NCBI RefSeq assembly: GCF_001314875.1
Contig: NZ_LJZS01000004.1
Span: forward strand, 1-64,000
Origin: Halomonas sp. HL-48
GTDB lineage: Bacteria > Pseudomonadota > Gammaproteobacteria > Pseudomonadales > Halomonadaceae
Length of the DNA: 64,000 bases
Direction: 5' to 3'
A program made the translations under genes and the position numbers. Below are positions 8,884-19,318 of the stretch, one piece after another; the first letter of the stretch is position 1, and each line of letters starts with the position of its first letter. The notes under the pieces are model-generated. The model was not told where the DNA came from and did not search any database. It saw only the letters and a program-made list of their open reading frames with translations.

Positions 8884-9240
8884 TCAGGCCTCCGGCAGCG
8901 CGGCGATGACCATGATTTCCACCTTCCACTCGGGCTTGGCAAGCTTTGCCTCAACCGCAGCGCGAACCGGCGGACGCCCCGGCACAACCCAGGCGTCCCA
9001 GGCGGCGTTCATCTGGTCAAACTCGCCCATACTGGTGACCCAGATTTGCGCTGAAATCAAATGTTCTTTGCTGGTGCCCGCCTGGGCAAGCAGCTGATCG
9101 ATGCGCGCCAGCACCTGCTCGGTTTGGCCGCGCATATCGGCCGAGGCGTCCGTCGGCACCTGGCCGGCGAGATAAACGGTGGCGTTATGAACCGCCACCT
9201 GGCTCATACGTGCATTGCTGTCTTGGTAGGTAACGCTCAT
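8884..9240 (-). CDS. RidA family imine/enamine deaminase
   Basis: 118 residues starting at MSVTYQD. The RidA (YjgF/YER057c/UK114) pattern is visible: VYLAGQVPTD, a glutamine-rich helix, and PPVRAAVEAKLAKPEW with the arginine that binds substrate carboxylates in the family, ending in EIMVIAALPE. Known function: hydrolysis of reactive 2-aminoacrylate and related imines made by PLP enzymes. It is transcribed with the cyclodeaminase-family gene, which fits a shared imine substrate. A longer start 13 residues upstream is possible but lacks conservation. Confidence 0.85.
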   Translation of the reverse strand: MSVTYQDSNARMSQVAVHNATVYLAGQVPTDASADMRGQTEQVLARIDQLLAQAGTSKEHLISAQIWVTSMGEFDQMNAAWDAWVVPGRPPVRAAVEAKLAKPEWKVEIMVIAALPEA

Positions 9241-9401
9241 CGGGTCTCTCCATGAATAAAGTGGCGGCTGATCAAGCACTATAAAACGGCCAGGCAGGGG
9301 AAAGCGAGGCAGCCGTGCGCTTGGAGAAAAGCGTTAAGCAAGCGATCAATTCAATTAGGGGATAAGCGCCGCAACCTCAGAAATTCCTGGCTACCTCAGG
9401 T

Positions 9402-9707
9402 TTACGACGCATGGCGCGTTAAGTCATGAAAGTGCACACCAGTGGCTTTGATGACTGCGGTCATCGTGCGCAAGGTAGGGTTACCCTTAGGTGATAACGC
9501 ACGATACAAGCTTTCTCTTGATAACTTGGCACGTTCAGCGACGACGGCCATTCCACCCTGGGCTTCCACCACATGGCGAAGTGCCATAAGAAAGGCCGTT
9601 TCCCCACCTTCCTCGTCCAGCTCATCAAAAGCGGTGCGTAGATAATCGACAGCCATGTCGGGATCTTCACGAAGCATGGTAATCACAGCATCGTCATGGC
9701 TTTTCAT
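9402..9707 (-). CDS. Antitoxin, helix-turn-helix (HI1420/HigA-like)
   Basis: 101 residues; its ATG overlaps the toxin stop by four bases. The C-terminal half is an Xre-type helix-turn-helix (MAVVAERAKLSRESLYRAL, with NPTLRTMTAV as the following helix), as in the addiction-module antidote family. The acidic N-terminal part should wrap the toxin. The order is toxin then antitoxin. Known behaviour for such pairs is that the antitoxin also represses the shared promoter, here upstream of 10036. Confidence 0.85.
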   Translation of the reverse strand: MKSHDDAVITMLREDPDMAVDYLRTAFDELDEEGGETAFLMALRHVVEAQGGMAVVAERAKLSRESLYRALSPKGNPTLRTMTAVIKATGVHFHDLTRHAS

Positions 9708-10036
9708 TTCTTCACCCTCTTTCGGTAGTCCACCAAAAATGCCTTTGCCTGTTCAATATCGGCCTGCTGACGTTTTTTGGTGCCTCCGGTCAATAGAAGA
9801 ACCAACCGTCTTCCCACTTTAGCGTAATAGACGCGATAGCCTGGACCATAGTCGATACGAAGCTCCATCACACCGTCGCCCACGCTTTTAGCATCGCCCG
9901 CATTACCGGCGACAAGTCGGTTAAGGCGCGTTAATACGCGCATAGCAGCCTGCCGATCTTTCGCCTTGGTAGCATCTAACCAAGCCTGGAAGGGATCATG
10001 ACCATCAGCAGTCAAGTAATGCGATAAGGACGTCAT
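9704..10036 (-). CDS. RelE/ParE-superfamily toxin (HI1419/HigB-like)
   Basis: 110 residues. The hallmark block of the addiction-module killer family is present: ELRIDYGPGYRVYY, then LVLLLTGGTKKRQQADI at about 79-95. These toxins usually act as ribosome-dependent mRNA interferases. The frame is intact, so the module looks functional. It sits directly downstream of the terminator of the tRNA-Leu gene on the same strand, a common site for mobile accessory genes, but I see no repeated tRNA end that would mark an integration event. Confidence 0.85.
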   Translation of the reverse strand: MTSLSHYLTADGHDPFQAWLDATKAKDRQAAMRVLTRLNRLVAGNAGDAKSVGDGVMELRIDYGPGYRVYYAKVGRRLVLLLTGGTKKRQQADIEQAKAFLVDYRKRVKK

Positions 10037-10155
10037 GAAAACAATGTAGCCTAAAAGCTACAGCTTTGCAGGCGCCAACGCTTATATTTGTCCTGGTGCG
10101 ACCAGACGCACATTGGACGAGAATGCGTCAACTCTATTCAGGACTAGTCAGGCAT

Positions 10156-10185
10156 AAAAAAAGAGCCCAGCGATGAACGCTGGGC
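10156..10185 (-). terminator. Rho-independent terminator of tRNA-Leu
   Basis: On the minus strand, stem GCCCAGCG/CGCTGGGC with a five-base loop is followed by seven T residues. It lies 13 bases past the tRNA 3' end. Confidence 0.9.
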
Positions 10186-10197
10186 CCTTAATAAACT

Positions 10198-10284
10198 TGG
10201 TGCCGGTGGCCAGACTCGAACTGGCACGCCTGTTACAGCGGCGGATTTTGAATCCGCTGCGTCTACCAATTCCGCCACACCGGC
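10198..10284 (-). tRNA. tRNA-Leu (anticodon CAA)
   Basis: An 87-base tRNA with acceptor stem GCCGGTG/CACCGGC, discriminator A and encoded CCA (10198-10200). The anticodon loop TTCAAAA gives CAA, reading UUG codons. A long variable arm (CCGCTGTAACAGGC region) fits a class II leucine tRNA, and the T loop TTCGAGT is standard. Confidence 0.95.
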
Positions 10285-10295
10285 AATGGCTGCGC

Positions 10296-10323
10296 ATTAT
10301 ACGTAGATCGCCTTCTAGGTCAA
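10296..10323 (-). promoter_or_regulatory. Sigma-70 promoter of tRNA-Leu
   Basis: Minus strand: -35 TTGACC (10318-10323), 16-base spacer, -10 TATAAT (10296-10301), 11 bases before the mature tRNA 5' end. The -10 hexamer is a perfect consensus. Confidence 0.85.
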
Positions 10324-10332
10324 TCACATTGA

Positions 10333-10361
10333 CTGACTTTATCCGCACAAAGCGCTATCCT
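10333..10361 (+). promoter_or_regulatory. Candidate promoter of queA
   Basis: CTGACT (10333-10338), 17 bases, TATCCT (10356-10361), 36 bases before the queA ATG. The match is moderate, and the region also carries the divergent tRNA promoter. Confidence 0.4.
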
Positions 10362-10397
10362 ATGCCGCCCGTTTGACTACCGGAATAGAGCTTTCAC

Positions 10398-12607
<2,210 letters not shown>

Positions 12608-12610
12608 TCA

Positions 12611-12634
12611 GCGTTCGTCTTAGCGAGCGTTTTA
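12611..12634 (+). terminator. Weak hairpin after tgt
   Basis: GCGTTCG pairs with CGAGCGT (two G-U pairs in RNA) and runs into TTTAACTT. It may partly end the queA-tgt transcript before yajC. Confidence 0.35.
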
Positions 12635-12676
12635 ACTTGCTCAATCATTGAGTTTATAACCCAGGAGTTCTCTGCA

Positions 12677-13003
12677 ATGCTGGATTTCTTCATTTCTCCC
12701 GCCCACGCCCAAGCAGGCGGTGCTGGCGGTGGTATTGCGCAAATCGTGATGCTGGTCGGTTTTGTGCTGATTTTCTACTTCCTGCTCTGGCGCCCCCAGG
12801 CCAAGCGCGCGAAGCAGCACAAGCAGCTGATCAGCAATCTGGACAAGGGCGATGAAATCGTCATTGGCGGTGGCATGCTCGGCCGCATCACCAAGGTGAG
12901 CGACGAATTCCTCACCATGGAAATCGCCGAAGGCACTGAAGTCAACGTGCAGAAAAACGCCGTTGCCGCCGTGCTGCCCAAGGGCACCATCAAGTCCATC
13001 TAA
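12677..13003 (+). CDS. yajC: Preprotein translocase subunit YajC
   Basis: 108 residues with a single membrane segment (about 19-37, ending FYFLLWRPQAKRAKQ) and a small cytoplasmic domain containing GDEIVIGGGMLGRI. YajC associates with SecDF and the SecYEG channel. The ribosome site CAGGAGT precedes the ATG. It is followed by a hairpin and then secD and secF, the standard arrangement. Confidence 0.95.
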   Translation: MLDFFISPAHAQAGGAGGGIAQIVMLVGFVLIFYFLLWRPQAKRAKQHKQLISNLDKGDEIVIGGGMLGRITKVSDEFLTMEIAEGTEVNVQKNAVAAVLPKGTIKSI

Positions 13004-13014
13004 TGTAATGTAAT

Positions 13015-13049
13015 ACCCCTGCCTGAATGCCAGCCATCCCGGCAGGGGT
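13015..13049. repeat. Hairpin between yajC and secD
   Basis: ACCCCTGCC (13015-13023) pairs perfectly with GGCAGGGGT (13041-13049) around a 17-base loop. There is no T tract, so this is more likely an mRNA-stabilising or attenuating hairpin than a full terminator. The same stem sequence recurs in the terminator after secF. Confidence 0.6.
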
Positions 13050-13133
13050 GACATGGTATCAACGATGGTGAACCTTGCCGTGCATAGTCGGTCTGTGCAC
13101 GGCATTCCGTTTGTAATTGAAGGCAGGGCTTGC

Positions 13134-14984
13134 ATGCTCAACCGTTACCCCCTGTGGAAGTATCTGTTGATACTGGTCGTTTTAGTGGCCGGCCTAATCT
13201 ACGCGCTTCCCAACTTATTCCCTGAAGATCCCGCCGTCCAAATCAGCAGCGCCCAAACCGGCGAAACGCTGGATGAAAGCGAAATTGAGCGTATTGAAGA
13301 CGCCCTCAATGACGCCGACATCGACATCAAGGCCATCGAACAAACCAATCAGCAGTGGCTGATTCGCCTGACCAATTCCGACGATCAGCTGCGCGCCCAG
13401 GAAATCGCCAGCGACCTGGTGGACGACGATGCCACGGTCGCACTTAACCTTGCCGAGGCCACACCCGGCTGGCTGAAGGCCTTTTCTGCCTCGCCCATGA
13501 CGCTTGGCTTAGACCTGCGCGGCGGCGTTCACTTCCTGCTGGAAGTGGATATGGAAGCGGCCTTGACCCAGCGGCTCGAGGTCAACGGCAGCGCGATGCG
13601 TGAATTGCTGCGCGACGAAGGCATTCGCTATCGCAATACCGAGGTAGAAGAACGCAGCCTGTCAATTGATTTCGCTGGCGAAGAAGACCGCGATGAAGCG
13701 CGCAGCCTGATCAGCCGCGAATTCCCCGAGTTCGAATACAGCAGCGAAGAAGAAGGCCGTGCAGCACGTTTGGTGATGACGCTGACCGATGAATCGGTTA
13801 ACGAGATTCAGGATTACGCGATTAACCAAAACCTGACCACACTGCGTAACCGGGTTAACGAACTAGGCGTTGCCGAGCCCATGGTCCAGCGCCAGGGTCC
13901 CGACCGCATTGTCGTGGAGCTTCCCGGCGTTCAGGATACCGTGGAGGCCAAGCGCGTGGTGGGCGCGACGGCGAACCTGGAATTCCGTCTCGAAGCCCGC
14001 TCCGATGCGCCGGATAGCGAAACCGAGGAGTTCAGCTTCCGTAACGACGAATCGCGCTCCGCCGAGCTGATGCGCGACGTCATCGTTACCGGCGATAGCG
14101 TTTCGGATGCCAGCCGCAACTTCGATGAAAACGGTCGACCACAGGTCAATATCGACCTGGACGGCACCGGCGGTACCTTGATGAACCGCGCCACACGCAG
14201 CAACATTGGCCGCAACATGGCGGTGCTGTTCATCGAGCACAAAACCGAGGAACGCACGGTCATTGAGGATGGCGAGGAAGTCACCGAGCGCGAACCCTAC
14301 GTGGAGCGTGGCCTGATCAGTCTGGCGACGATCCAGAGTGCGCTGGGTAACAGCTTCCGCATTACCGGTCTTGATTCGCCTACCGAAGCCGAAGAGCTTG
14401 CGCTGTTGCTGCGCTCGGGCTCACTCGCAGCGCCGATCTACTTCGTTCAGGAACGCACCATCGGGCCAAGCCTGGGTGCCGACAATATCGAACGCGGCCT
14501 GCTTTCGGTGCAAGTTGGCTTGCTGCTGGTCGCGCTGTTCATGCTGATCCGCTACAAGGTATTTGGCATCTTCGCCAATATTGCCCTGGCGTTAAACCTG
14601 GCCCTACTAACCGCTGCCATGTCGCTACTGGGCGCCACGCTGACGCTTCCGGGCATTGCCGGTATCGTGCTGACGCTGGGCATGGCGGTGGACGCCAACG
14701 TGCTGATATTCGAGCGAATACGTGAAGAGTTGCGCAACGGCATGTCGATCCAGCAGGCGATCTACTCCGGCTACGAACGCGCGTTCACGTCGATCGTCGA
14801 CGCCAACATCACCACGCTGCTGGTCGCCATCATCCTGTTCTCGATTGGTACCGGGCCGGTCAAAGGCTTCGCCGTCACCCTGTCTATCGGTATTTTGACC
14901 TCGCTGTTTACCGCACTATTGGTGACCCGCGCCATGGTCAATCTTGCGTATGGCGGCAAGCCCGTCAAAAAGCTGTGGATCTAA
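13134..14984 (+). CDS. secD: Protein translocase subunit SecD
   Basis: 616 residues from MLNRYPLWKY at 13134; a start 27 residues earlier would prepend hydrophilic sequence before the first membrane helix and overlap the hairpin, so I reject it. SecD uses the proton (in some marine bacteria sodium) gradient to finish pulling proteins through SecYEG. Visible: N-terminal helix, LGLDLRGGVHFLLEVD (D1 motif), a large acidic periplasmic region with a repeated P1 domain, and five helices at the C-terminus with LTLGMAVDANVLIFERIREE, the conserved proton-path Asp region. secF follows after 34 bases. Confidence 0.97.
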   Translation: MLNRYPLWKYLLILVVLVAGLIYALPNLFPEDPAVQISSAQTGETLDESEIERIEDALNDADIDIKAIEQTNQQWLIRLTNSDDQLRAQEIASDLVDDDATVALNLAEATPGWLKAFSASPMTLGLDLRGGVHFLLEVDMEAALTQRLEVNGSAMRELLRDEGIRYRNTEVEERSLSIDFAGEEDRDEARSLISREFPEFEYSSEEEGRAARLVMTLTDESVNEIQDYAINQNLTTLRNRVNELGVAEPMVQRQGPDRIVVELPGVQDTVEAKRVVGATANLEFRLEARSDAPDSETEEFSFRNDESRSAELMRDVIVTGDSVSDASRNFDENGRPQVNIDLDGTGGTLMNRATRSNIGRNMAVLFIEHKTEERTVIEDGEEVTEREPYVERGLISLATIQSALGNSFRITGLDSPTEAEELALLLRSGSLAAPIYFVQERTIGPSLGADNIERGLLSVQVGLLLVALFMLIRYKVFGIFANIALALNLALLTAAMSLLGATLTLPGIAGIVLTLGMAVDANVLIFERIREELRNGMSIQQAIYSGYERAFTSIVDANITTLLVAIILFSIGTGPVKGFAVTLSIGILTSLFTALLVTRAMVNLAYGGKPVKKLWI

Positions 14985-15018
14985 CGCCAACGCTCAGCCC
15001 AGACTTTACGAGGTGGTA

Positions 15019-15945
15019 ATGAAACCTTTAACACAACGGCAAATCGACTTCATGGGGCGCCGCAAGCTGGCGTTCATCGTCGCTGCCGTCCTGCTGATCG
15101 TGTCGATTGGCGCGATTTTTTTCCAGCAACTTAATCTAGGCCTGGACTTTACCGGCGGCACGCTCATCGAGGTACGCTACGCCGAGGCGCCGTCCCTCGA
15201 CTCGGTGCGCCAGCTGCTTCAGGACAATGACTTTGAAGACGTTGCGGTGCAGACCTTTGGCACCTCCAGCGAAGTATTGATCCGCCTGCGTCAGGCCTTT
15301 GATCCTGATATCGGCAACCAGATCGTCAATTTGCTGGAAGACGACGGCGCCAGCGTCGAGCTGGTACGCGCCGAGTTCGTCGGCGCCCAGGTGGGCGACC
15401 AACTGCGCGACCAGAGCGGCATGGGGCTGCTGGTCGCCCTGGGCGTGGTCATGCTGTATGTGGCGTTTCGCTTTCAGTACAAGTTCGCGATCGGCGCGCT
15501 CCTGGCGCTGATGCACGACGTGATCATCGTGGTGGGCTTTTTCGCGGTGTTCCAGCTCGACTTCGACCTGACCGTACTGGCCGCGATTCTGGCCGTCATC
15601 GGCTACTCGCTGAACGATACCATTGTGGTCTACGACCGCATGCGCGAAGAAATCCGCATGTCACGCATCGATGACATGCCGCAGATCTTCAACGATGCAA
15701 TCAACGCCACGCTGTCGCGGACATTGGCCACCTCGGGCACCACCCTGCTGGTGCTGGTCGCCCTGCTACTGCTGGGCGGCGACATGATCCAGAACTTCGC
15801 CATCGCCCTGCTGGTCGGCATCGTGGTGGGTACGTTCTCGTCCATCTATATTTCCGGGGCCCTGCTGCTTCCGCTCAAGCTGTCGCGCGAAGACCTGATC
15901 CCCACCAAGAAAGACCCGGACGAAGAAGAGGAAGAGCTGCCCTAA
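15019..15945 (+). CDS. secF: Protein translocase subunit SecF
   Basis: 308 residues from the ATG at 15019, which is preceded by a GAGGTGG ribosome site. It has six membrane helices: the first at about 17-37, then LGLDFTGGTLIEV, and a C-terminal bundle with VIGYSLNDTIVVYDRMRE, the conserved partner of the SecD D-x-N motif. The cytoplasmic tail is very acidic (DPDEEEEELP). It works as a heterodimer with SecD and ends the transcription unit at a strong terminator. Confidence 0.97.
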   Translation: MKPLTQRQIDFMGRRKLAFIVAAVLLIVSIGAIFFQQLNLGLDFTGGTLIEVRYAEAPSLDSVRQLLQDNDFEDVAVQTFGTSSEVLIRLRQAFDPDIGNQIVNLLEDDGASVELVRAEFVGAQVGDQLRDQSGMGLLVALGVVMLYVAFRFQYKFAIGALLALMHDVIIVVGFFAVFQLDFDLTVLAAILAVIGYSLNDTIVVYDRMREEIRMSRIDDMPQIFNDAINATLSRTLATSGTTLLVLVALLLLGGDMIQNFAIALLVGIVVGTFSSIYISGALLLPLKLSREDLIPTKKDPDEEEEELP

Positions 15946-15967
15946 CCCCGCACGCTCGACCGCGCAC

Positions 15968-16008
15968 AAAAAAACCCCTGCCGGCATTCATTCCGGCAGG
16001 GGTTTTTG
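15968..16008. terminator. Bidirectional terminator between secF and suhB
   Basis: Stem ACCCCTGCCGG (15974-15984)/CCGGCAGGGGT (15993-16003) with an eight-base loop, flanked by seven A residues on the left and five T residues on the right. It can stop secF transcription rightward and suhB transcription leftward. Confidence 0.9.
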
Positions 16009-16025
16009 TTTGGCTGGGGGGTTGT

Positions 16026-16820
16026 CTAGATATGCGGCGCCAGCTGCTTGATGATCGCTTTATACAGGCGCGGCCCTGCCGCCAGCAGTTGGCCTTCGGC
16101 TTTCACGTTGGGCTGACCGTCGGGGCTGCCCATCAGCGCGCCGGCCTCTTTCAGCATCAGGCTGCCCACCTGCATATCCTGCTCTTCAAGGCCCAGCACG
16201 AAGGCGCTGTCGACGCGTCCGGTGGCCAGCTCGAGGATATCCAACAGCCCGCTGCCCGTGGCGATCAGGGTATCGACCTGGGGGGCAAGCTGCTGGGTAA
16301 TGGTCAGATAAGCGGGCAGATGACGGGGGCGCAGCCACGATTCGGGAAGGCTCATCGCCAGTCGCGTGGCGCTGATGGCCTTGGCCTGACTGACGCGCAT
16401 ACGCTTGTCGTTATGCTGTGCGCCACGGCCACGGCTGGCAATGTACTCGTCGTCACCGAACGGCGAGATCACCACGGCATGCTCGGGGCGACCTTTGACG
16501 AGACACACCACTGAGAGTGCAAAGCCCTTGCCCGCGACGGCCAGGTTGGAATAGCCGTGCATGGGCTCAATCTTCCAGACGATATCGTCGCTTTCATCCT
16601 GGCCGGGCCGGAAAGGGGTGTAGCGCCCCATCACCCCGTGCTGGGGATAGCCACGCTCAAGCTGCTGAACAATGGTTGCCTCGGCTTTACGCGCCGTGTC
16701 TTCAAGCAGTTTGTCGAGGTTGAACTCATCGTGCGCGTTTTCAATGCGCTCGCGCACCTTCAGGAAGTGTTCAACAGCGCCGCGCGCCGCGCGCAGCGTA
16801 AATTGGACCATCGGATTCAT
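16026..16820 (-). CDS. suhB: SuhB-like protein of the inositol monophosphatase family, active site degenerate
   Basis: 264 residues, collinear with E. coli SuhB from the N-terminus (MNPMVQFTLRAAR) to the C-terminus, and in the usual place between secF and trmJ. The catalytic signature is lost: the family motif DPLDGT reads EPMHGY at 85-90, so the first metal-binding Asp is Glu and the second is His88, and the upstream EE of the metal site is replaced by GRYTPF. Only the late Asp (Asp215, in LEEQDMQVG) is kept. Known: E. coli SuhB joins the NusA/B/E/G rRNA antitermination complex independently of its phosphatase activity. Inferred: this protein is a non-catalytic transcription factor. Confidence 0.85.
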   Translation of the reverse strand: MNPMVQFTLRAARGAVEHFLKVRERIENAHDEFNLDKLLEDTARKAEATIVQQLERGYPQHGVMGRYTPFRPGQDESDDIVWKIEPMHGYSNLAVAGKGFALSVVCLVKGRPEHAVVISPFGDDEYIASRGRGAQHNDKRMRVSQAKAISATRLAMSLPESWLRPRHLPAYLTITQQLAPQVDTLIATGSGLLDILELATGRVDSAFVLGLEEQDMQVGSLMLKEAGALMGSPDGQPNVKAEGQLLAAGPRLYKAIIKQLAPHI

Positions 16821-16962
16821 GGTTGGGCCTTGTCACAGTGATGTTAAAGAACGGTAGGCGGTCGCTTCGCCTTTGGCGCGCAATTCTAGCAGACCGCTAT
16901 CGGGCATGCTATCGACTCATGGTAGACTGCCGCTTTTCCGCTTCCTGTGACCGGGTTTTATC

Positions 16963-17751
16963 ATGCTTGAGCGCATTCGCATCGTCCTAATCGGCACCAG
17001 CCACCCTGGCAATATCGGCGGCGTTGCCCGTGCCATGCATAACATGGGGCTTGCCGACCTGGCGCTGGTGGCGCCGCGTTGCGAGGTCATCACCCAGGAC
17101 AGCATCTCCCGCGCCTCGGGGGCCGATCACCTGCTTCACAGCGCTCAGGTATTTGCGACCATTGAAGACGCTGTAGCGGACTGCACCCTCGCGGTGGGTG
17201 CCAGCGCCCGCTCGCGCACCCTGCCGTGGCCGATGCTCTCGCCCCGCGAGCTTGCCGACCGCTTACCTGGTGAATGCCAGGCGGACACGGCCCGAGTCGC
17301 GCTGGTCTTCGGCCGCGAGGATAGCGGCCTGACCAACGCCGAGCTGCAGCGCTGCCATGCTCACGTACACATTCCCACCAATGCCGACTTCAGCTCGCTC
17401 AACCTGGCGGCGGCGGTTCAGGTACTCGCCTACGAATGCCGCATGGCGTGGCTGAGTCAAGCCGACAGCCCAGCGCCTGCCAGCCAACGCGCCGATACCG
17501 CACAGCCCGTTCCGGTGGCAGACGCGGACGATGCGCTGGCCTCTCACGCCGACCTCGAGCGTTACTTCGAGCACCTGGAACGTACGCTGGTGACCATCGA
17601 GTTCCACGACCCCGACAAGCCCCGCCAGCTGATGGCGCGCCTGCGGCGTCTCTTCCTGCGCGCCCGCCCCGAGCAAATGGAAATGAACATTCTGCGCGGC
17701 ATTTTATCGGCCACCGAGAAGGCGGCGCAGCCCGGGCATCACCGGAAGTGA
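16963..17751 (+). CDS. trmJ: tRNA (cytidine/uridine-32-2'-O)-methyltransferase TrmJ
   Basis: 262 residues with the SPOUT knot: IVLIGTSHPGNIGGVARAM at 7-25, ALVFGREDSGLTNAEL, and FSSLNLAAAVQVLAYE, which bind S-adenosylmethionine in a trefoil loop. It methylates the ribose of position 32 in several tRNAs. The C-terminal ~85 residues (after a variable Ala/Pro linker) form the extra helical domain typical of bacterial TrmJ. It is upstream of cysE and iscR, as in Pseudomonas. Confidence 0.95.
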   Translation: MLERIRIVLIGTSHPGNIGGVARAMHNMGLADLALVAPRCEVITQDSISRASGADHLLHSAQVFATIEDAVADCTLAVGASARSRTLPWPMLSPRELADRLPGECQADTARVALVFGREDSGLTNAELQRCHAHVHIPTNADFSSLNLAAAVQVLAYECRMAWLSQADSPAPASQRADTAQPVPVADADDALASHADLERYFEHLERTLVTIEFHDPDKPRQLMARLRRLFLRARPEQMEMNILRGILSATEKAAQPGHHRK

Positions 17752-17877
17752 GCCGCTAGACTTGAAGACATCGGCGCGCGCCCCCACCATCATGTGTCCA
17801 CCGCGCACAATAATTCGGCGATGATGGTCAGCACCCGCCCGGTGATGAACCGCACTGCTACCGCCCAAGGGATTCCC

Positions 17878-18738
17878 ATGTTTCAACGCCTGCGTGAAGA
17901 TATAAACAGCGTCTTTGACCGCGACCCCGCCGCCCGCAACTTTCTCGAGGTGCTGACCAACTACCCCGGCCTGCACGCGTTGCTGTTGCATCGCTGCAGC
18001 CACTGGCTATGGCAAAAGAACCTCAAGTGGCTGTCGCGTTCGCTATCGACGTTTGGCCGCTGGCTGACCGGCATTGAAATTCACCCGGGGGCCACCATCG
18101 GCCGGCGCTTTTTCATCGACCATGGCATGGGCGTGGTGATTGGCGAAACCGCCCGGGTGGGCAACGACGTGACGCTCTACCAGGGCGTCACCCTGGGCGG
18201 CACCAGCTGGCACAAGGGCAAGCGCCACCCGACCCTGGGCGATGGCGTGATTGTCGGCGCCGGCGCCAAAATCCTCGGCCCCTTTACCGTCGGTGCCGGC
18301 GCCAAGATCGGCTCCAATGCCGTGGTGACCAAAGAGGTGCCCGCCGGCGCAACAGTGGTCGGGATTCCCGGCAAGATCGTCAAGCGCGCCGACCCCGACG
18401 TTGAAGAGGCGCTGGACGTGGATCCCGCGCGCCGCGAAGCCATCTGCCAGAAATTCGGCTTTGACGCCTATGGCGTCAGCGAAGACATGCCCGACCCGGT
18501 GGCACGCTCCATGCAGGCCATGCTGGATCATATGCACGCCGTGGACGAGCGCATCGAACGCATGTGCTCGACCCTGCGTAAGCTGGATGCCAGCTACCGT
18601 GACGGCCAGCTACCGGCGCTGCGCGATGAGGATTTCGCCGACATCCTGGAAGAGGCGGAGAGCGCCTGTTCAGGACTGGGCACGCGTCCGACGTCCACGG
18701 CGTCCTCCGATCAGGACACCCCATCGGGTAATGGTTGA
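17878..18738 (+). CDS. cysE: Serine O-acetyltransferase
   Basis: 286 residues from [10 protein letters not shown] at 17878; the preceding in-frame ATGs at 17794 and nearby add sequence unlike the family. It makes O-acetylserine from serine and acetyl-CoA, the carbon precursor of cysteine. An N-terminal helical domain is followed by a left-handed beta helix of hexapeptide repeats ([52 protein letters not shown]). The catalytic His pair is in HPGA and DHGMG. The last ~100 residues are a longer tail than in short-form SATs. Its stop lies inside the iscR promoter, linking cysteine supply with Fe-S assembly. Confidence 0.93.
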   Translation: MFQRLREDINSVFDRDPAARNFLEVLTNYPGLHALLLHRCSHWLWQKNLKWLSRSLSTFGRWLTGIEIHPGATIGRRFFIDHGMGVVIGETARVGNDVTLYQGVTLGGTSWHKGKRHPTLGDGVIVGAGAKILGPFTVGAGAKIGSNAVVTKEVPAGATVVGIPGKIVKRADPDVEEALDVDPARREAICQKFGFDAYGVSEDMPDPVARSMQAMLDHMHAVDERIERMCSTLRKLDASYRDGQLPALRDEDFADILEEAESACSGLGTRPTSTASSDQDTPSGNG

Positions 18739-18764
18739 CCAAAGCACTCGGGTTTTCCCATAAT
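18731..18764 (+). promoter_or_regulatory. iscR promoter with overlapping IscR box
   Basis: -35 TTGACC (18735-18740), 18-base spacer, -10 CATAAT (18759-18764). The 25 bases at 18731-18755 match the type 1 IscR site known from E. coli (ATASYYGACTRWWWYAGTMRRSTAT) at about 20 of 25 positions by my hand alignment. The box covers the -35 element, so [2Fe-2S]-IscR would repress its own operon. The -35 hexamer overlaps the cysE stop codon. Confidence 0.65.
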
Positions 18765-18814
18765 GGCAGCACATTTGCCGTTAGCGCTGAGCCATCGGCG
18801 TCGAGGTACCTGTC

Positions 18815-19282
18815 ATGCGTTTGACCACCAAAGGGCGTTACGCCGTAACCGCCATGCTGGACCTGGCTCTCCATGCCCAGCACGGGCCGACCAGCCTTAG
18901 CGATATTTCCCAGCGCCAGGAAATCTCGCTGTCGTATCTCGAGCAGCTGTTTGCCCGGCTGCGCCGCTACGGGCTGGTCAATAGCGTGCGCGGCCCCGGG
19001 GGCGGCTACCTGCTCGCCCATGCGCCGGACAGTATCAGCGTTTCCCAGGTAATCGACGCGGTCAACGAAACCGTCGACGCCACGCGCTGCCAGGGGCTTT
19101 CCGATTGCCAGCAGGGCGATACCTGTCTGACGCATCATTTATGGTGCGATCTATCGGCGCAGATTCGTCATTTTCTGGATGACGTCACCCTCGCCCAGCT
19201 GATGCAGCGACCGGATGTCATGCGGGTGGCGGAGCGTCAGCAACAGCGCGCCGCGGCGGGCATTCTGGCGTCATCCCCATAA
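18815..19282 (+). CDS. iscR: Fe-S cluster assembly transcriptional regulator IscR
   Basis: 155 residues. Rrf2-family winged helix at the N-terminus ([40 protein letters not shown]). The cluster ligands Cys92, Cys98, Cys104 and His107 are all present with the same spacing as in E. coli. With a [2Fe-2S] cluster it represses type 1 promoters, including its own; without the cluster it controls other sites. It opens the operon with iscS and iscA. Confidence 0.95.
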   Translation: MRLTTKGRYAVTAMLDLALHAQHGPTSLSDISQRQEISLSYLEQLFARLRRYGLVNSVRGPGGGYLLAHAPDSISVSQVIDAVNETVDATRCQGLSDCQQGDTCLTHHLWCDLSAQIRHFLDDVTLAQLMQRPDVMRVAERQQQRAAAGILASSP

Positions 19283-19318
19283 CCCGGGCCGCGCGCCTCG
19301 TTTTTCAACACAGGTAAC

